DNA of 34,513 nt from DATBRC01 sp036560485 (GCA_036560485.1 DATBRC010000068.1:1-34513), one strand, 5' to 3'; counted from the first letter of the stretch, positions 6,620 through 15,540 are shown. A program made the numbers and translations. The notes: generated from the letters alone by a model not told the origin.

Positions 6620-8631
6620 TCCCAGAACTCGGAAACTTCTCCATCATGCTGGCGCTCTGTCTGGCGCTGGTGCAAGGTATTTTACCGATTACCGGTTCCT
6701 TCCTCGGCAAGGAGCGCTGGATGGCGCTGGCGCGACCGGCTGCCACCGGACAATTTGCATTTATTACGCTGGCTTTTTTCTGCCTGGTGTATTCATTTGT
6801 CGCCAATGATTTCTCGGTATCGTATGTGGCATCGAATTCGAACTCTCACTTGCCCGTGTATTACCGCGTGGCCGGCACCTGGGGCGGACATGAAGGATCG
6901 CTGTTGCTGTGGACGCAGATACTGGCGATATGGATGCTTGCCGTCACCATGTTCAGTCGTCAACTGCCGGAAGAAACCGTTGCGCGCGTGCTGGGCGTGA
7001 TGGGTTTGATCAGCGTTGGCTTCCTGTGTTTCATGCTATTTACGTCGAATCCGTTTGACCGCTTGATACCCGCAGCTGCGGATGGGCGTGACTTGAATCC
7101 ATTGTTGCAGGATTTCGGCATGATCATACATCCACCGATGTTGTACATGGGTTACGTTGGATTCTCAGTCGCTTTTGCTTTTGCAATTGCCGCATTGATG
7201 GGTGGGCAGCTCGATGTGGCATGGGCACGCTGGTCGCGTCCGTGGACCTTGGTTGCATGGATGTTTTTGACGATCGGCATTTTCCTCGGGAGCTTCTGGG
7301 CGTATTACGAATTGGGTTGGGGCGGCTGGTGGTTTTGGGATGCGGTGGAAAATGCATCGTTCATGCCGTGGCTGGTTGGCACGGCGTTGATCCATTCGTT
7401 GTCGGTGACCGAGAAGCGCGGCAGTTTTAAAAACTGGACCGTGCTGCTGGCGATCATCGCATTCTCGTTGTCGTTGCTTGGCACCTTCCTGGTTCGCTCC
7501 GGTGTGCTGACATCGGTACATGCATTTGCCACTGACCCGCGGCGCGGATTATTCATTCTGGTATTTCTTGCCATCGTGATTGGCGGTTCGCTGACGTTGT
7601 TTGCATGGCGTGCACCGAAAGTCGGACTTGGCGGCAAATTCAGCATGTTCTCGCGCGAGTCGATGTTGTTGGTAAATAACGTGTTGTTATTGGTCGCGGC
7701 TGGCACCGTGTTTTTAGGGACGTTATATCCATTGTTCCTGGATGCGCTGGACCTCGGCAAGATTTCAGTTGGACCGCCGTATTTTGAAATGGTATTCGTA
7801 CCGTTGATGGTGCCGGTTTTGCTGTTGATGGCAATCGGCCCCTTTGTACGTTGGAAAGACGCAAAGATGACCGACGTCGGACGTCAGGTGCGATGGGTTG
7901 CTGCGGCTGCCATCTTGTTCGGAATGGCCGCGCTCATCGCGATGGGCGCTACACCGATGGTTGTGATGGGTCTCACTCTAGCTGTCTGGATTTTGCTGGC
8001 GACTGCCTGGCACTTGCTGCAACGCATGCGCCATTTACCGGTTGGGACCTCTTTGTGGAAGAGAATGTCGAGCCAACCTCGCAGCTATTGGGGCATGTTG
8101 GTTGCGCATGCGGGCATAGGTATTTTTGTTGTCGGCGTAACGATGGTGAAAGGAATGGAAACCTCGAAAGATGTCAGCATGCAGGTCGGTGATACGATCA
8201 GCGCCGGCGGATATACCTTCCGCTTTACCGGTTTGAAAGATATCACGGGACCGAACTATATCGGCGCACAAGGGACATTTGATGTGACGCGTGGCGATAC
8301 GCAGCTGGCGCCGATGCAACCTGAGAAGCGTCTCTACACTGTGCAACAAATGCCGATGACCGAGGCAGCAATTGACCGCGGCTTTACACGCGATCTGTAT
8401 GTCTCTTTGGGCGAACAGATCAACCCGACAACCTGGGTCGTGCGCGTGCAGCACAAGCCGTTCGTGAGCTGGATATGGGGTGGCTGCATCATCATTGCAT
8501 TAGGTGGATTCCTTGCTGCATCGGACCGACGCTATCGGATGGCTTCGCGCAAGCGTCGCATAGCAGCAGATGAACCAAGCGGCATTGAAGCTATCAACAT
8601 CGTTCAACCAATCAAACCAGCCAAGGCATAA
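6616..8631 (+). CDS. ccmF: Cytochrome c heme lyase subunit CcmF
   Basis: The 671-residue polytopic membrane protein carries the WWD heme-binding domain WGGWWFWDAVENASFMPW (about residues 234-251), periplasmic histidines such as those in GGHEGSLLLW and IIHPPMLYMGY, and a long C-terminal periplasmic domain ending with a final span. CcmF with CcmH forms the holocytochrome c synthetase that attaches heme to CXXCH motifs of apocytochromes. Length equals the family norm (about 650 aa). The ATG overlaps the ccmE stop. A 10-base gap with an AAGGAAA ribosome site separates it from ccmG. Confidence 0.97.
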   Translation: MIPELGNFSIMLALCLALVQGILPITGSFLGKERWMALARPAATGQFAFITLAFFCLVYSFVANDFSVSYVASNSNSHLPVYYRVAGTWGGHEGSLLLWTQILAIWMLAVTMFSRQLPEETVARVLGVMGLISVGFLCFMLFTSNPFDRLIPAAADGRDLNPLLQDFGMIIHPPMLYMGYVGFSVAFAFAIAALMGGQLDVAWARWSRPWTLVAWMFLTIGIFLGSFWAYYELGWGGWWFWDAVENASFMPWLVGTALIHSLSVTEKRGSFKNWTVLLAIIAFSLSLLGTFLVRSGVLTSVHAFATDPRRGLFILVFLAIVIGGSLTLFAWRAPKVGLGGKFSMFSRESMLLVNNVLLLVAAGTVFLGTLYPLFLDALDLGKISVGPPYFEMVFVPLMVPVLLLMAIGPFVRWKDAKMTDVGRQVRWVAAAAILFGMAALIAMGATPMVVMGLTLAVWILLATAWHLLQRMRHLPVGTSLWKRMSSQPRSYWGMLVAHAGIGIFVVGVTMVKGMETSKDVSMQVGDTISAGGYTFRFTGLKDITGPNYIGAQGTFDVTRGDTQLAPMQPEKRLYTVQQMPMTEAAIDRGFTRDLYVSLGEQINPTTWVVRVQHKPFVSWIWGGCIIIALGGFLAASDRRYRMASRKRRIAADEPSGIEAINIVQPIKPAKA

Positions 8632-8641
8632 AGGAAATGCG

Positions 8642-9181
8642 ATGAGACGTTTTTTATTGCCCTTGATCGTATTCGCCGTATTGTCGATTTTCTTGTTCAT
8701 CGGCTTGCACCTGAATCCGCGCGAAATACCGTCGCCTTTGATCGGAAAGCCGGCGCCGGCCTTTCAATTGACTCAGTTGCAAGATCCGTCAAAAATGATT
8801 TCGAAGAACGACATGCTGGGTCAAGTTTGGTTGCTGAATGTATGGGCGTCCTGGTGTGTGTCGTGCCGCGAGGAACATCCAATCCTGGTCGAGTTTTCCA
8901 AACAGGGCGTCGTGCCGATCATCGGTTTGAATTACAAGGATGTGCGTCAGGACGGTACCGATTGGTTGAACAAGTTTGGCAATCCGTATCAGCTTTCTGC
9001 TTTCGATAATACCGGCCGCGTCGGCATCGATTTTGGTGTATATGGTGTGCCGGAGACTTTTGTGATCGACAAGCAGGGCGTGATCCGGTTCAAGCAAATT
9101 GGTCCTGTCACACCGGAAGTCATCGCGAGCAAATTCATACCGCTGATCAAACAGTTAAATGCGGAGCAAAAGCATGGATAA
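8642..9181 (+). CDS. ccmG: Periplasmic thiol:disulfide oxidoreductase CcmG (DsbE)
   Basis: The 179-residue thioredoxin-like protein has one N-terminal membrane anchor (residues 4-22) and the redox motif WCVSC (C72, C75) in the segment LLNVWASWCVSCREEHP. A GVYGVPETFVID segment carries the cis-proline loop and the acidic environment typical of CcmG. It keeps apocytochrome c and CcmH cysteines reduced for heme ligation. The frame is open from 8570, but the ATG at 8642 has the ribosome site AAGGAAA and begins the hydrophobic anchor, so I use it. The end overlaps ccmH by 8 bases. Confidence 0.95.
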   Translation: MRRFLLPLIVFAVLSIFLFIGLHLNPREIPSPLIGKPAPAFQLTQLQDPSKMISKNDMLGQVWLLNVWASWCVSCREEHPILVEFSKQGVVPIIGLNYKDVRQDGTDWLNKFGNPYQLSAFDNTGRVGIDFGVYGVPETFVIDKQGVIRFKQIGPVTPEVIASKFIPLIKQLNAEQKHG

Positions 9182-9665
9182 ACGCATAGGTAAATTCATG
9201 AGCGGGCTCTTCGTCATTTTGATGCTCGCCATGCCGATGCTTTCTGTACATGGCAAAGAAGCGCAGCTGCTGACATCGGATCCGGCGTTGGAAAAAAGAG
9301 TGCAGGATCTGACCGAACAATTGCGCTGCCTGGTTTGCCAAAATCAAACGATCGCCGATTCGCATGCGGACCTTGCAATCGATCTCAAGAATCAAGTCAG
9401 GGAAAAAATGGCGCAAGGGATGTCTGACAAGGACATTCTTGCGTACATGGTGGACCGTTACGGCGATTTCGTTCTCTACCGTCCACCCGTTAAATCGACG
9501 ACATGGTTGTTGTGGTTTGGGCCTTTCCTGTTTCTGATTATTGGTATTGCTGCATTGATGATCAAATTGAAAAAGCGCACTTCCAGCGCTGCATTATCCG
9601 AAGTAGAGATGCAACGAGCAGCGGCGTTGCTTGATAATCCTATTGACGAAAATAAAACAAAATAA
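9174..9665 (+). CDS. ccmH: Cytochrome c maturation protein CcmH (CcmH/CycL)
   Basis: The 163-residue protein has an N-terminal signal sequence or anchor (about residues 8-26), the signature LRCLVCQNQT with C52 and C55, a helical periplasmic domain with KNQVREKMAQGMSDKDIL and MVDRYGDFVLYRPP, and a C-terminal span (about 108-128). CcmH reduces and presents apocytochrome cysteines to CcmF. A GGAG ribosome site lies 8 bases before the ATG at 9174, which is why I prefer it to the earlier ATG at 9159. It corresponds to the N-terminal domain of fused E. coli CcmH; the TPR part is the separate ccmI. Confidence 0.95.
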   Translation: MDKRIGKFMSGLFVILMLAMPMLSVHGKEAQLLTSDPALEKRVQDLTEQLRCLVCQNQTIADSHADLAIDLKNQVREKMAQGMSDKDILAYMVDRYGDFVLYRPPVKSTTWLLWFGPFLFLIIGIAALMIKLKKRTSSAALSEVEMQRAAALLDNPIDENKTK

Positions 9666-9676
9666 GTGAGTATTGA

Positions 9677-10900
9677 ATGATTACTTTTTGGATCGCTGCC
9701 GCATTACTCATTCTGACTGCGCTCGCATTTGTGTTGCCGCCGCTGCTAGGCAAAGGCAATAAAAAAACCGATGCGATATCGCGTGACGCTTTCAATATCG
9801 AGATCCTGCGAAATCAGCTGAAAGAACTTGACGCTGATCTGGCAGCCGGCATGCTGCAGCAGGAGCAATATGAACTGGCACGCAATGAATTGCAAAAGCG
9901 CGTGCTGGACGAGGTGTCCACTGCTGCCCCGCAGTTGCAATCGGAAAATCGCACCAGCCGCATGCCGGCCATATTGCTTGGCGTGGCAGTACCGGCACTT
10001 GCAGTCGGACTTTATTTTTTGCTGGGCAATCCGCAAGCATTGGCACCGGAGTCAGCTGCCAACGTGCCGGAAATGACGCAAGCACAAATCGACGGCATGG
10101 TGAACATCTTGGCACAGCGTATGGAAAAGCAGCCTGATTCAAAAGGGTTGGCTTTGCTGGCGCGCTCTTACACCAGCATGGGACGCTTTAGCGATGCTGC
10201 AACGACTTACGGCAAGCTTGCTGCAATGGAGCCGCAAGATGCGGACGTGGTGGTCGAGTGGGCAGATACGCTCGCGATGGCGCAGGGACGCAACCTGGAT
10301 GGCGAACCGGAAAAACTGATCACACGTGCATTGACGCTGAATCCTGATCATCCAAAGGCGCTTGCATTGGCGGGCACCATTGCTTATACCCACAAGGATT
10401 ATGCGGCTGCACTTAAACACTGGCGGCATTTGATGACTGTGGTGCCGCCTGATTCCCAATTGGCGCAAATGATTGCACCGGGTATTGAACAAGCACAATC
10501 TTTATCCGGTTTGCCGCCACAGGCATCGGCGGTTAAAGCGAGTAAGCCTGCTGGAAATTCAAAAGCGGTATTGACAGGCAAGGTGGAAATCGATCCCGCG
10601 TTGCGTTCGCAAGTGGCCGACACAGATACCGTTTTCATATTTGTGCGTGCGGCACAAGGCCCTCGCATGCCGCTCGTCGCGCTGCGCAAGCAAGTACGTG
10701 ATTTGCCAATCAGTTTTTCATTCGATGATGCGGCGAGTCTGTCACCGGACAGGAAGCTGTCATCGGAAGCGAATGTCGTGGTGGGGGCGCGTATTTCCAA
10801 GACGGGTGATGCAATGCCGCAGCCGACCGACATTCAGGTACTGTCCACCACGCTGACACCCAATGCAAAAGATGTGCGATTGCGTTTGACGCGTCCTTGA
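9677..10900 (+). CDS. ccmI: Cytochrome c biogenesis apocytochrome chaperone CcmI (CycH)
   Basis: The 407-residue protein has two N-terminal membrane spans (about 2-20 and 94-112) separated by a cytoplasmic coiled-coil loop with RNQLKELDADLAAGMLQQEQYELARNEL, the hallmark of CcmI. A periplasmic TPR region (about 130-270) is followed by a C-terminal beta-rich domain with VFIFVRAAQGPRMPLV. The TPR domain binds the C-terminal helix of apocytochromes c and delivers them to the CcmFH ligase. It is the last ccm gene, 11 bases after ccmH. Confidence 0.94.
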   Translation: MITFWIAAALLILTALAFVLPPLLGKGNKKTDAISRDAFNIEILRNQLKELDADLAAGMLQQEQYELARNELQKRVLDEVSTAAPQLQSENRTSRMPAILLGVAVPALAVGLYFLLGNPQALAPESAANVPEMTQAQIDGMVNILAQRMEKQPDSKGLALLARSYTSMGRFSDAATTYGKLAAMEPQDADVVVEWADTLAMAQGRNLDGEPEKLITRALTLNPDHPKALALAGTIAYTHKDYAAALKHWRHLMTVVPPDSQLAQMIAPGIEQAQSLSGLPPQASAVKASKPAGNSKAVLTGKVEIDPALRSQVADTDTVFIFVRAAQGPRMPLVALRKQVRDLPISFSFDDAASLSPDRKLSSEANVVVGARISKTGDAMPQPTDIQVLSTTLTPNAKDVRLRLTRP

Positions 10901-10935
10901 TTTTTGCGTTACAAGCGACTGCTGGCAGATCTGAT

Positions 10936-12186
10936 ATGAATCCACGCGACATTCTGCTTGATCTGTTCCAAACAGCGGTTGCCGCTGCACAGCCTGCCAA
11001 ACGCTTGCCATCTGTATTGCCATCAAAGCCACGCGGTCGAACCGTGGTGATTGGAGCCGGTAAAGCATCGGCAGAAATGGCAGCACAACTTGAAGCATTA
11101 TGGTCCGGGCCACTGGGAGGCGTGGTCGTCACACGTTATGGCCATGCTGTGCCGTGCCGGCATATCCGTGTGCTGGAAGCAGGTCATCCGATACCGGATC
11201 AAAACAGTGTCGATGCAGCGCATGCTATCCGTTCACAATTAGTTGGACTGACTAAAGACGATTTGGTAATCAGTTTGATGTCGGGCGGCGGTTCTGCATT
11301 ATTGGTGGAGCCGGTTGACGGTATCAGCTTGGCTGACAAGCAGCTAGTGACGCGTGCGTTGTTTCAAGCCGGCGCCACGATCAGCGAGTTGAATCTGGTG
11401 CGGCAATCTCTCTCGAAAATCAAAGGCGGCAAATTGGCTGCTGCTGCATGGCCGGCGCAAGTAGTCACTTTGGTGATATCCGATGTGCCGGGCGACGATC
11501 CATCGTTGGTGGCTTCCGGCCCGACTGTGCAGCCCACTTCGCTTGATGTATCGCCGCTGGATATAGTCGATCGACTACATGTGAGCTTGCCGGAGCATGT
11601 CCGTGCTGCGTTAGCCAAGCCCGCTCAAATTGCGCAACATGGCTTCGCACATTGCCGCACCGAACTGATTGCAACGCCGATGCAAAGTCTGCAGGCCGCA
11701 GCTCAGCGCGCGCGAGAGCTTGGTATCACACCATTGATTTTGAGCGATCGTATTGAAGGCGAAGCGCGCGAAGTGGCACAAGTGCATGCAGGTATTGCGC
11801 AATGCGTTGCACGGTATGGCGAGCCGTTGCGTGCACCTGCCGTCGTGTTGTCGGGTGGGGAGGCCAAGGTGACGTTTGGCGATGTGGTGCCCGGTCGCGG
11901 TGGCCGCAATGCCGAGTTTTTATTGGCGTTGGGATTGGCATTGCAAGAAGCGCCAACCATTTCGGCGATTGCATGCGATACGGACGGAGTGGATGGGTCG
12001 GAAGATAATGCAGGCGCTGTTTGGTTGCCTGACAGCTTGACCCAGGCACGCAGCAAGAATATCGATTTGCATGGTTATCTGGAGCGGCATGATGCATACA
12101 GTGCATTTGCAATGCTCGGCGATCTGGTGATGACCGGACCGACGCATACGAATGTAAATGATTTTCGTGCGATGTTGATTTTGTGA
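10936..12186 (+). CDS. Glycerate 2-kinase, MOFRL family (GckA/TtuD type)
   Basis: The 416-residue protein has the N-terminal GckA/TtuD domain with VVIGAGKASAEMA and the nucleotide-binding loop MSGGGSALLVEP (SGGGS at 116-120). The C-terminal MOFRL domain has LSGGEAKVTF, GRGGRNAEFLLALGLAL and DTDGVDGSEDNAGA. These enzymes phosphorylate glycerate, usually to 2-phosphoglycerate, feeding glyoxylate or tartrate degradation into glycolysis. The frame reaches back to a TTG at 10897 overlapping ccmI, but homology begins at the ATG at 10936. No clear Shine-Dalgarno sequence is seen there, so it may rely on read-through from the ccm operon. The link to cytochrome c maturation is probably only positional. 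Confidence 0.9.
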   Translation: MNPRDILLDLFQTAVAAAQPAKRLPSVLPSKPRGRTVVIGAGKASAEMAAQLEALWSGPLGGVVVTRYGHAVPCRHIRVLEAGHPIPDQNSVDAAHAIRSQLVGLTKDDLVISLMSGGGSALLVEPVDGISLADKQLVTRALFQAGATISELNLVRQSLSKIKGGKLAAAAWPAQVVTLVISDVPGDDPSLVASGPTVQPTSLDVSPLDIVDRLHVSLPEHVRAALAKPAQIAQHGFAHCRTELIATPMQSLQAAAQRARELGITPLILSDRIEGEAREVAQVHAGIAQCVARYGEPLRAPAVVLSGGEAKVTFGDVVPGRGGRNAEFLLALGLALQEAPTISAIACDTDGVDGSEDNAGAVWLPDSLTQARSKNIDLHGYLERHDAYSAFAMLGDLVMTGPTHTNVNDFRAMLIL

Positions 12187-12320
12187 CGGAATAATTTCCT
12201 GCTGCCCGCATGTGGCGGACATCGGCAGACACTTGGCGCTGTGACTTCCACTTACTGTCGGCTAACGCATTTTCGTTTAACGGCTACTGCAACAGTCTTG
12301 TGGTGAATCCGGTGACAACC

Positions 12321-12506
12321 TTAAGGCGTTTCTAGCGGATCGACATCATCTTCAGTTTTCTGCTCTTTCGCCTCTTCGATCATCCTTCGATCTTTTATAC
12401 GCTTGCGATTAATTGCGGCGTGCTGTTCAGCGGTCATAGGAGGCGCGGTCATCAACTCTTTCAACTGCGCAGTGTTTGTATAGTTGTTTTTCATGAAACG
12501 GTCCAA
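12321..12506 (-). CDS. Small conserved-looking hypothetical protein
   Basis: The 61-residue product is hydrophilic and charged, with a probable helix containing TAEQHAAINRKRIKDRRMIEEAKEQK and an acidic tail. No family is recognised. Start choice: GGAG lies exactly 8 bases before a TTG at 12506, while the in-frame ATG at 12494 is 20 bases away, so the TTG start is better supported. The good ribosome site and clean amphipathic composition argue that it is real. It is convergent with the glycerate kinase gene and has its own upstream region. Confidence 0.55.
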   Translation of the reverse strand: MDRFMKNNYTNTAQLKELMTAPPMTAEQHAAINRKRIKDRRMIEEAKEQKTEDDVDPLETP

Positions 12507-12943
12507 TTTCTTGACTCCGTTGTTAGTTTGAAATTACCAGTTTATAGGACGGCTGGTGAGTCTATTGTGCACCAAATCAACGTCTTTATCATGATTAAAA
12601 ACAATACTGGTTTTTATATCAATTTTTAAAGCCTTGGGTAAGGGCTCAGTAAGCAATTGATTTTATTCTTACAAGGATGAAAATGGCTGTCTCATCCAGG
12701 TAATAGCCATAAGCAAACAATCACTAATAGATCCAGCACTGTTGTTTTTTCGTAGAGTAAATTTTTCAATAAGTTAATTTTAATTTTCCATAGGCCAACT
12801 TCTTAAAGTCGTATTTTGCACAATTATCAACATTGATCATTATCAAGGGCATGTATTTTTATCAAGGTAATCTATCAATGAGTGTGACAAAAAACGATTT
12901 AAGAATTTGATTTTTGTCGCATTTTGTTTGAATAGGGATTGAT
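12507..12943. other. AT-rich intergenic region upstream of phaA
   Basis: This region has no gene and is markedly more AT-rich than its surroundings. It contains the FNR box at 12833-12846 and several TATCAA motifs (12825, 12842, 12860, 12873), and probably the promoters of both the leftward small gene and phaA. Nothing in 12600-12820 looks like an RNA gene. Confidence 0.5.
12833..12846. promoter_or_regulatory. FNR/Anr box upstream of phaA
   Basis: TTGAT-CATT-ATCAA matches the FNR consensus exactly. Its centre is at 12839.5, about 104 bases before the phaA ATG. A TATCAA at 12873-12878 or TAATCT at 12868-12873 could serve as -10, giving roughly class II spacing. The right half also resembles part of a Fur box (12 of 19 positions by eye), which is the main alternative. 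Confidence 0.7.
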
Positions 12944-14119
12944 ATGAATGACGTTGTCATTGTGGCTGCACAAAGAACAGCAGTGGGCAAATTTGGTGGA
13001 ACGCTCGCAAAAATACCCGCCGCCGAACAAGGCGCACATATTCTGAAAGGCTTGCTCGCGAAAACCGGCATCGAGCCGAACATGATCAGTGAAGTGATTC
13101 TGGGGCAGGTGTTGACGGCGGGCTGCGGACAAAATCCGGCGCGTCAAGCGCTGATCCATGCCGGCATTCCGGACATGGTGCCAGCCTTTACGGTGAATAA
13201 AGTATGCGGCAGCGGTTTAAAGGCGATTCATTTGGCGGCGCAAGCAATCAAGTGTGGCGATGCCGGCATCGTTATCGCAGGCGGCCAGGAAAACATGAGT
13301 GCGGCTCCGCATGTACTGAACAATTCACGCGATGGTTTCCGCATGGGCGATGCCAAGTTGGTCGATAGCATGATCGTCGATGGTTTGTGGGACGCATTCA
13401 ATCAATATCACATGGGTGTGACAGCGGAAAATGTCGCGAAAAAATTCGACATCTCGCGCCAAGAGCAAGATGCCTTCGCAATGGCTTCGCAAAACAAAGC
13501 GGAAGCTGCGCAAAAGGCAGGCAAGTTCAAAGATGAAATTTTGCCGATCGAGATTGCGCAGAAAAAAGGCACGCTTGTATTTGATGCCGACGAATACATC
13601 AAATACGGCACAACCATGGAATCACTCTCAGGCTTGCGTCCTGCATTTGCCAAAGACGGCACCGTCACAGCGGGCAATGCATCCGGCATCAATGATGGCG
13701 CTGCCGCTGTGATGCTGATGTCTGCCGGCAGGGCCAAGGAATTGGGACTTACGCCATTGGCGAAAATCAAGGCTTATTCATCTGCAGGCGTAGACCCCAG
13801 CATCATGGGCATGGGACCGGTACCCGCTACCCAATTGTGTTTGCAAAAAGCCGGCTGGACACATCAGGATTTGGATCTGATGGAAATCAATGAGGCGTTC
13901 GCTGCGCAAGCGATTGCAGTCAATAAGCAAATGGGTTGGGACACCAGCAAGATCAACGTCAATGGTGGTGCGATTGCGATCGGCCATCCGATCGGCGCAT
14001 CGGGTTGCCGCATTCTCGTCACGCTGTTGCACGAGATGGTACGGCGCGATGCGAAGAAAGGTTTGGCTGCACTATGTATTGGCGGCGGCATGGGCGTTGC
14101 ATTAGCAGTAGAACGCTAA
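12944..14119 (+). CDS. phaA: Acetyl-CoA acetyltransferase (beta-ketothiolase)
   Basis: The 391-residue thiolase has the catalytic residues at the canonical positions: nucleophile C88 in NKVCGSGLKA, H348 in GHPIGASGCR and C378 in LCIGGGMG. It condenses two acetyl-CoA to acetoacetyl-CoA, the first step of polyhydroxybutyrate synthesis, and can run in reverse in degradation. An AGGGA ribosome site precedes the ATG by 5 bases. The neighbour downstream is acetoacetyl-CoA reductase, which supports the biosynthetic role. No PHA synthase gene is in the window. The perfect FNR box upstream suggests control by oxygen. Confidence 0.94.
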   Translation: MNDVVIVAAQRTAVGKFGGTLAKIPAAEQGAHILKGLLAKTGIEPNMISEVILGQVLTAGCGQNPARQALIHAGIPDMVPAFTVNKVCGSGLKAIHLAAQAIKCGDAGIVIAGGQENMSAAPHVLNNSRDGFRMGDAKLVDSMIVDGLWDAFNQYHMGVTAENVAKKFDISRQEQDAFAMASQNKAEAAQKAGKFKDEILPIEIAQKKGTLVFDADEYIKYGTTMESLSGLRPAFAKDGTVTAGNASGINDGAAAVMLMSAGRAKELGLTPLAKIKAYSSAGVDPSIMGMGPVPATQLCLQKAGWTHQDLDLMEINEAFAAQAIAVNKQMGWDTSKINVNGGAIAIGHPIGASGCRILVTLLHEMVRRDAKKGLAALCIGGGMGVALAVER

Positions 14120-14156
14120 CTTTTAAATTTTTTGAAAATGGAATTGGAGACATGAA

Positions 14157-14897
14157 ATGGCACGTGTTGCATTAGTCACCGGCGGTATGGGTGGTTTGGG
14201 CGAAGCTGTTTGCATCAAACTTGCTGCACTTGGTTATCAAGTTGTGACCACGTATTCGCCAAGGAATACCAAAGCGAATGAATGGCTATCCAATATGGAA
14301 CAGCAGGGTTATAAATTCCGTGCTTATCCATGCGATGTTGCCGACTACGATTCCGCACAAGCTTGCATCAGTTTGGTTGAAAAAGAAATCGGCCCGGTCG
14401 ATGTGCTGGTCAATAATGCAGGCATCACGCGTGACATGACATTTAAAAAAATGGACAAGGCCAATTGGGATGCGGTGATGTCGGCCAATCTGGATTCCGT
14501 TTTCAACATGACCAAGCCGGTCTGTGACGGCATGATGGAACGTGGCTGGGGACGCATTATTAATATCTCATCCGTCAATGGACAGAAGGGTGCGTTTGGT
14601 CAAACCAATTATTCCGCAGCCAAGGCCGGCATGCACGGTTTTACCAAAGCGTTGGCACTGGAAGTGGCGCGCAAAGGCGTGACGGTCAATACCATTTCTC
14701 CAGGCTATATCGGCACCAAGATGGTTATGGCGATTCCAAAAGAAGTACTCGACAGTAAAATCATTCCGCAGATTCCGATGGCACGCTTGGGCAAACCTGA
14801 AGAAGTAGCTGGCCTGGTTGCATATCTTGCTTCCGATGAGGCAGCATTTTTAACGGGTGCCAATATTGCCATCAACGGTGGTCAGCATATGTCATAG
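14157..14897 (+). CDS. phaB: Acetoacetyl-CoA reductase (NADPH-dependent SDR)
   Basis: This 246-residue short-chain dehydrogenase has the cofactor motif TGGMGGLG (8-15), the NNAG motif (86-89), and the catalytic S139, Y152 and K156 in NISSVNGQKG and YSAAKAG. The segments GFTKALALEVARKGVTVNTISPGYI and FLTGANIAINGGQHMS match PhaB proteins closely. It reduces acetoacetyl-CoA to (R)-3-hydroxybutyryl-CoA for polyhydroxybutyrate synthesis. A GGAG ribosome site precedes the ATG at 14157, 37 bases after phaA, so the two genes form an operon. Confidence 0.95.
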   Translation: MARVALVTGGMGGLGEAVCIKLAALGYQVVTTYSPRNTKANEWLSNMEQQGYKFRAYPCDVADYDSAQACISLVEKEIGPVDVLVNNAGITRDMTFKKMDKANWDAVMSANLDSVFNMTKPVCDGMMERGWGRIINISSVNGQKGAFGQTNYSAAKAGMHGFTKALALEVARKGVTVNTISPGYIGTKMVMAIPKEVLDSKIIPQIPMARLGKPEEVAGLVAYLASDEAAFLTGANIAINGGQHMS

Positions 14898-15031
14898 GAT
14901 GTCCTGCAGCATGTTGTTTCCCTATGCTCTGTAACAAATAAATACAATTGCGACGTCAACACATTGGTTTGCGCTAACGTTATTGAGATACACGTAGCGA
15001 TTGTCTACGGACAACCATCAAGGAAACCATC

Positions 15032-15229
15032 ATGAAAAAATTAATCGCCACTCTCATTGCTTTAACTTTTGCTGCAGGTGCTGCTTTTGCGCAAGCACCG
15101 GCATCTTCTCCAGCACCAGCTAAAGAAGCTTCTGCACCGGCACCAAAGAAAGCCAAGCATGTGAAAAAAGTAAAGCATGCAAAAAAAGCGAAGCATACGA
15201 AAGCAGCTTCGGCTCCAGAAGCAAAGTAA
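15032..15229 (+). CDS. Small exported Ala/Pro/Lys/His-rich protein, Asr-like in composition
   Basis: The 65-residue product has a clear signal peptide (basic start, hydrophobic core, cleavage after AFA near residue 20) and a low-complexity mature part: a Pro/Ala/Ser segment, then KKAKHVKKVKHAKKAKH-type repeats spaced five residues apart, then a short tail. The strong AAGGAAA ribosome site and its own terminator support a real, well-expressed gene. Composition resembles acid-shock Asr-like periplasmic proteins, which are disordered polycations, but homology cannot be shown by eye. The function is unknown. Confidence 0.8.
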   Translation: MKKLIATLIALTFAAGAAFAQAPASSPAPAKEASAPAPKKAKHVKKVKHAKKAKHTKAASAPEAK

Positions 15230-15243
15230 TTTTCAAGTAGCAC

Positions 15244-15312
15244 TGCACGAAAATATTCGTGCACATCAAACCCGGCAAATGCATATTGATATGCACAGTT
15301 GCCGGGTTTTTT
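15244..15312 (+). terminator. Double hairpin ending in a strong rho-independent terminator
   Basis: The first hairpin is TGCACGAA-AATA-TTCGTGCA at 15244-15263. The second has outer arms AACCCGGCAA (15269-15278) and TTGCCGGGTT (15299-15308), with an inner perfect stem TGCATAT-TG-ATATGCA (15280-15295), followed by a run of T. It ends the transcript of the small exported protein. Confidence 0.88.
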
Positions 15313-15540
15313 ATTGTGCGCTTTTATGGTGATGACACTTCATTCACAATAATAAAATGTTTAGTTTTCTCCATGTCGATTTAATCAATTGACACCTCAT
15401 TTGCCGAAAGTATTAGCAGTCGTTTAATGGAAGTTATTAAGTGAATATGCATTACTAATATTTTTCAAAAATAACTTACTTCGGCGATATACAGTTGTCG
15501 CCCAGCATGCAAGAATCTCTTCAAGCAAAGGAGTTTCTTC
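15313..15540. other. AT-rich upstream region of the exported metalloprotein gene
   Basis: No gene is seen. Two nested-looking symmetries stand out: TATTTTT-C-AAAAATA at 15459-15473, and AAGTTATT at 15431-15438 pairing with AATAACTT at 15470-15477. They may be operator or promoter DNA; I cannot assign a -35/-10 pair with confidence. Confidence 0.35.

Noticed and set aside
7305..7760. 151-codon minus-strand frame inside ccmF
   Set aside because: It is a shadow of ccmF with no independent signals.
12826..12844. Fur box reading of the phaA upstream palindrome
   Set aside because: Only about 12 of 19 positions fit the Fur consensus, while the FNR consensus fits exactly; kept only as an alternative.
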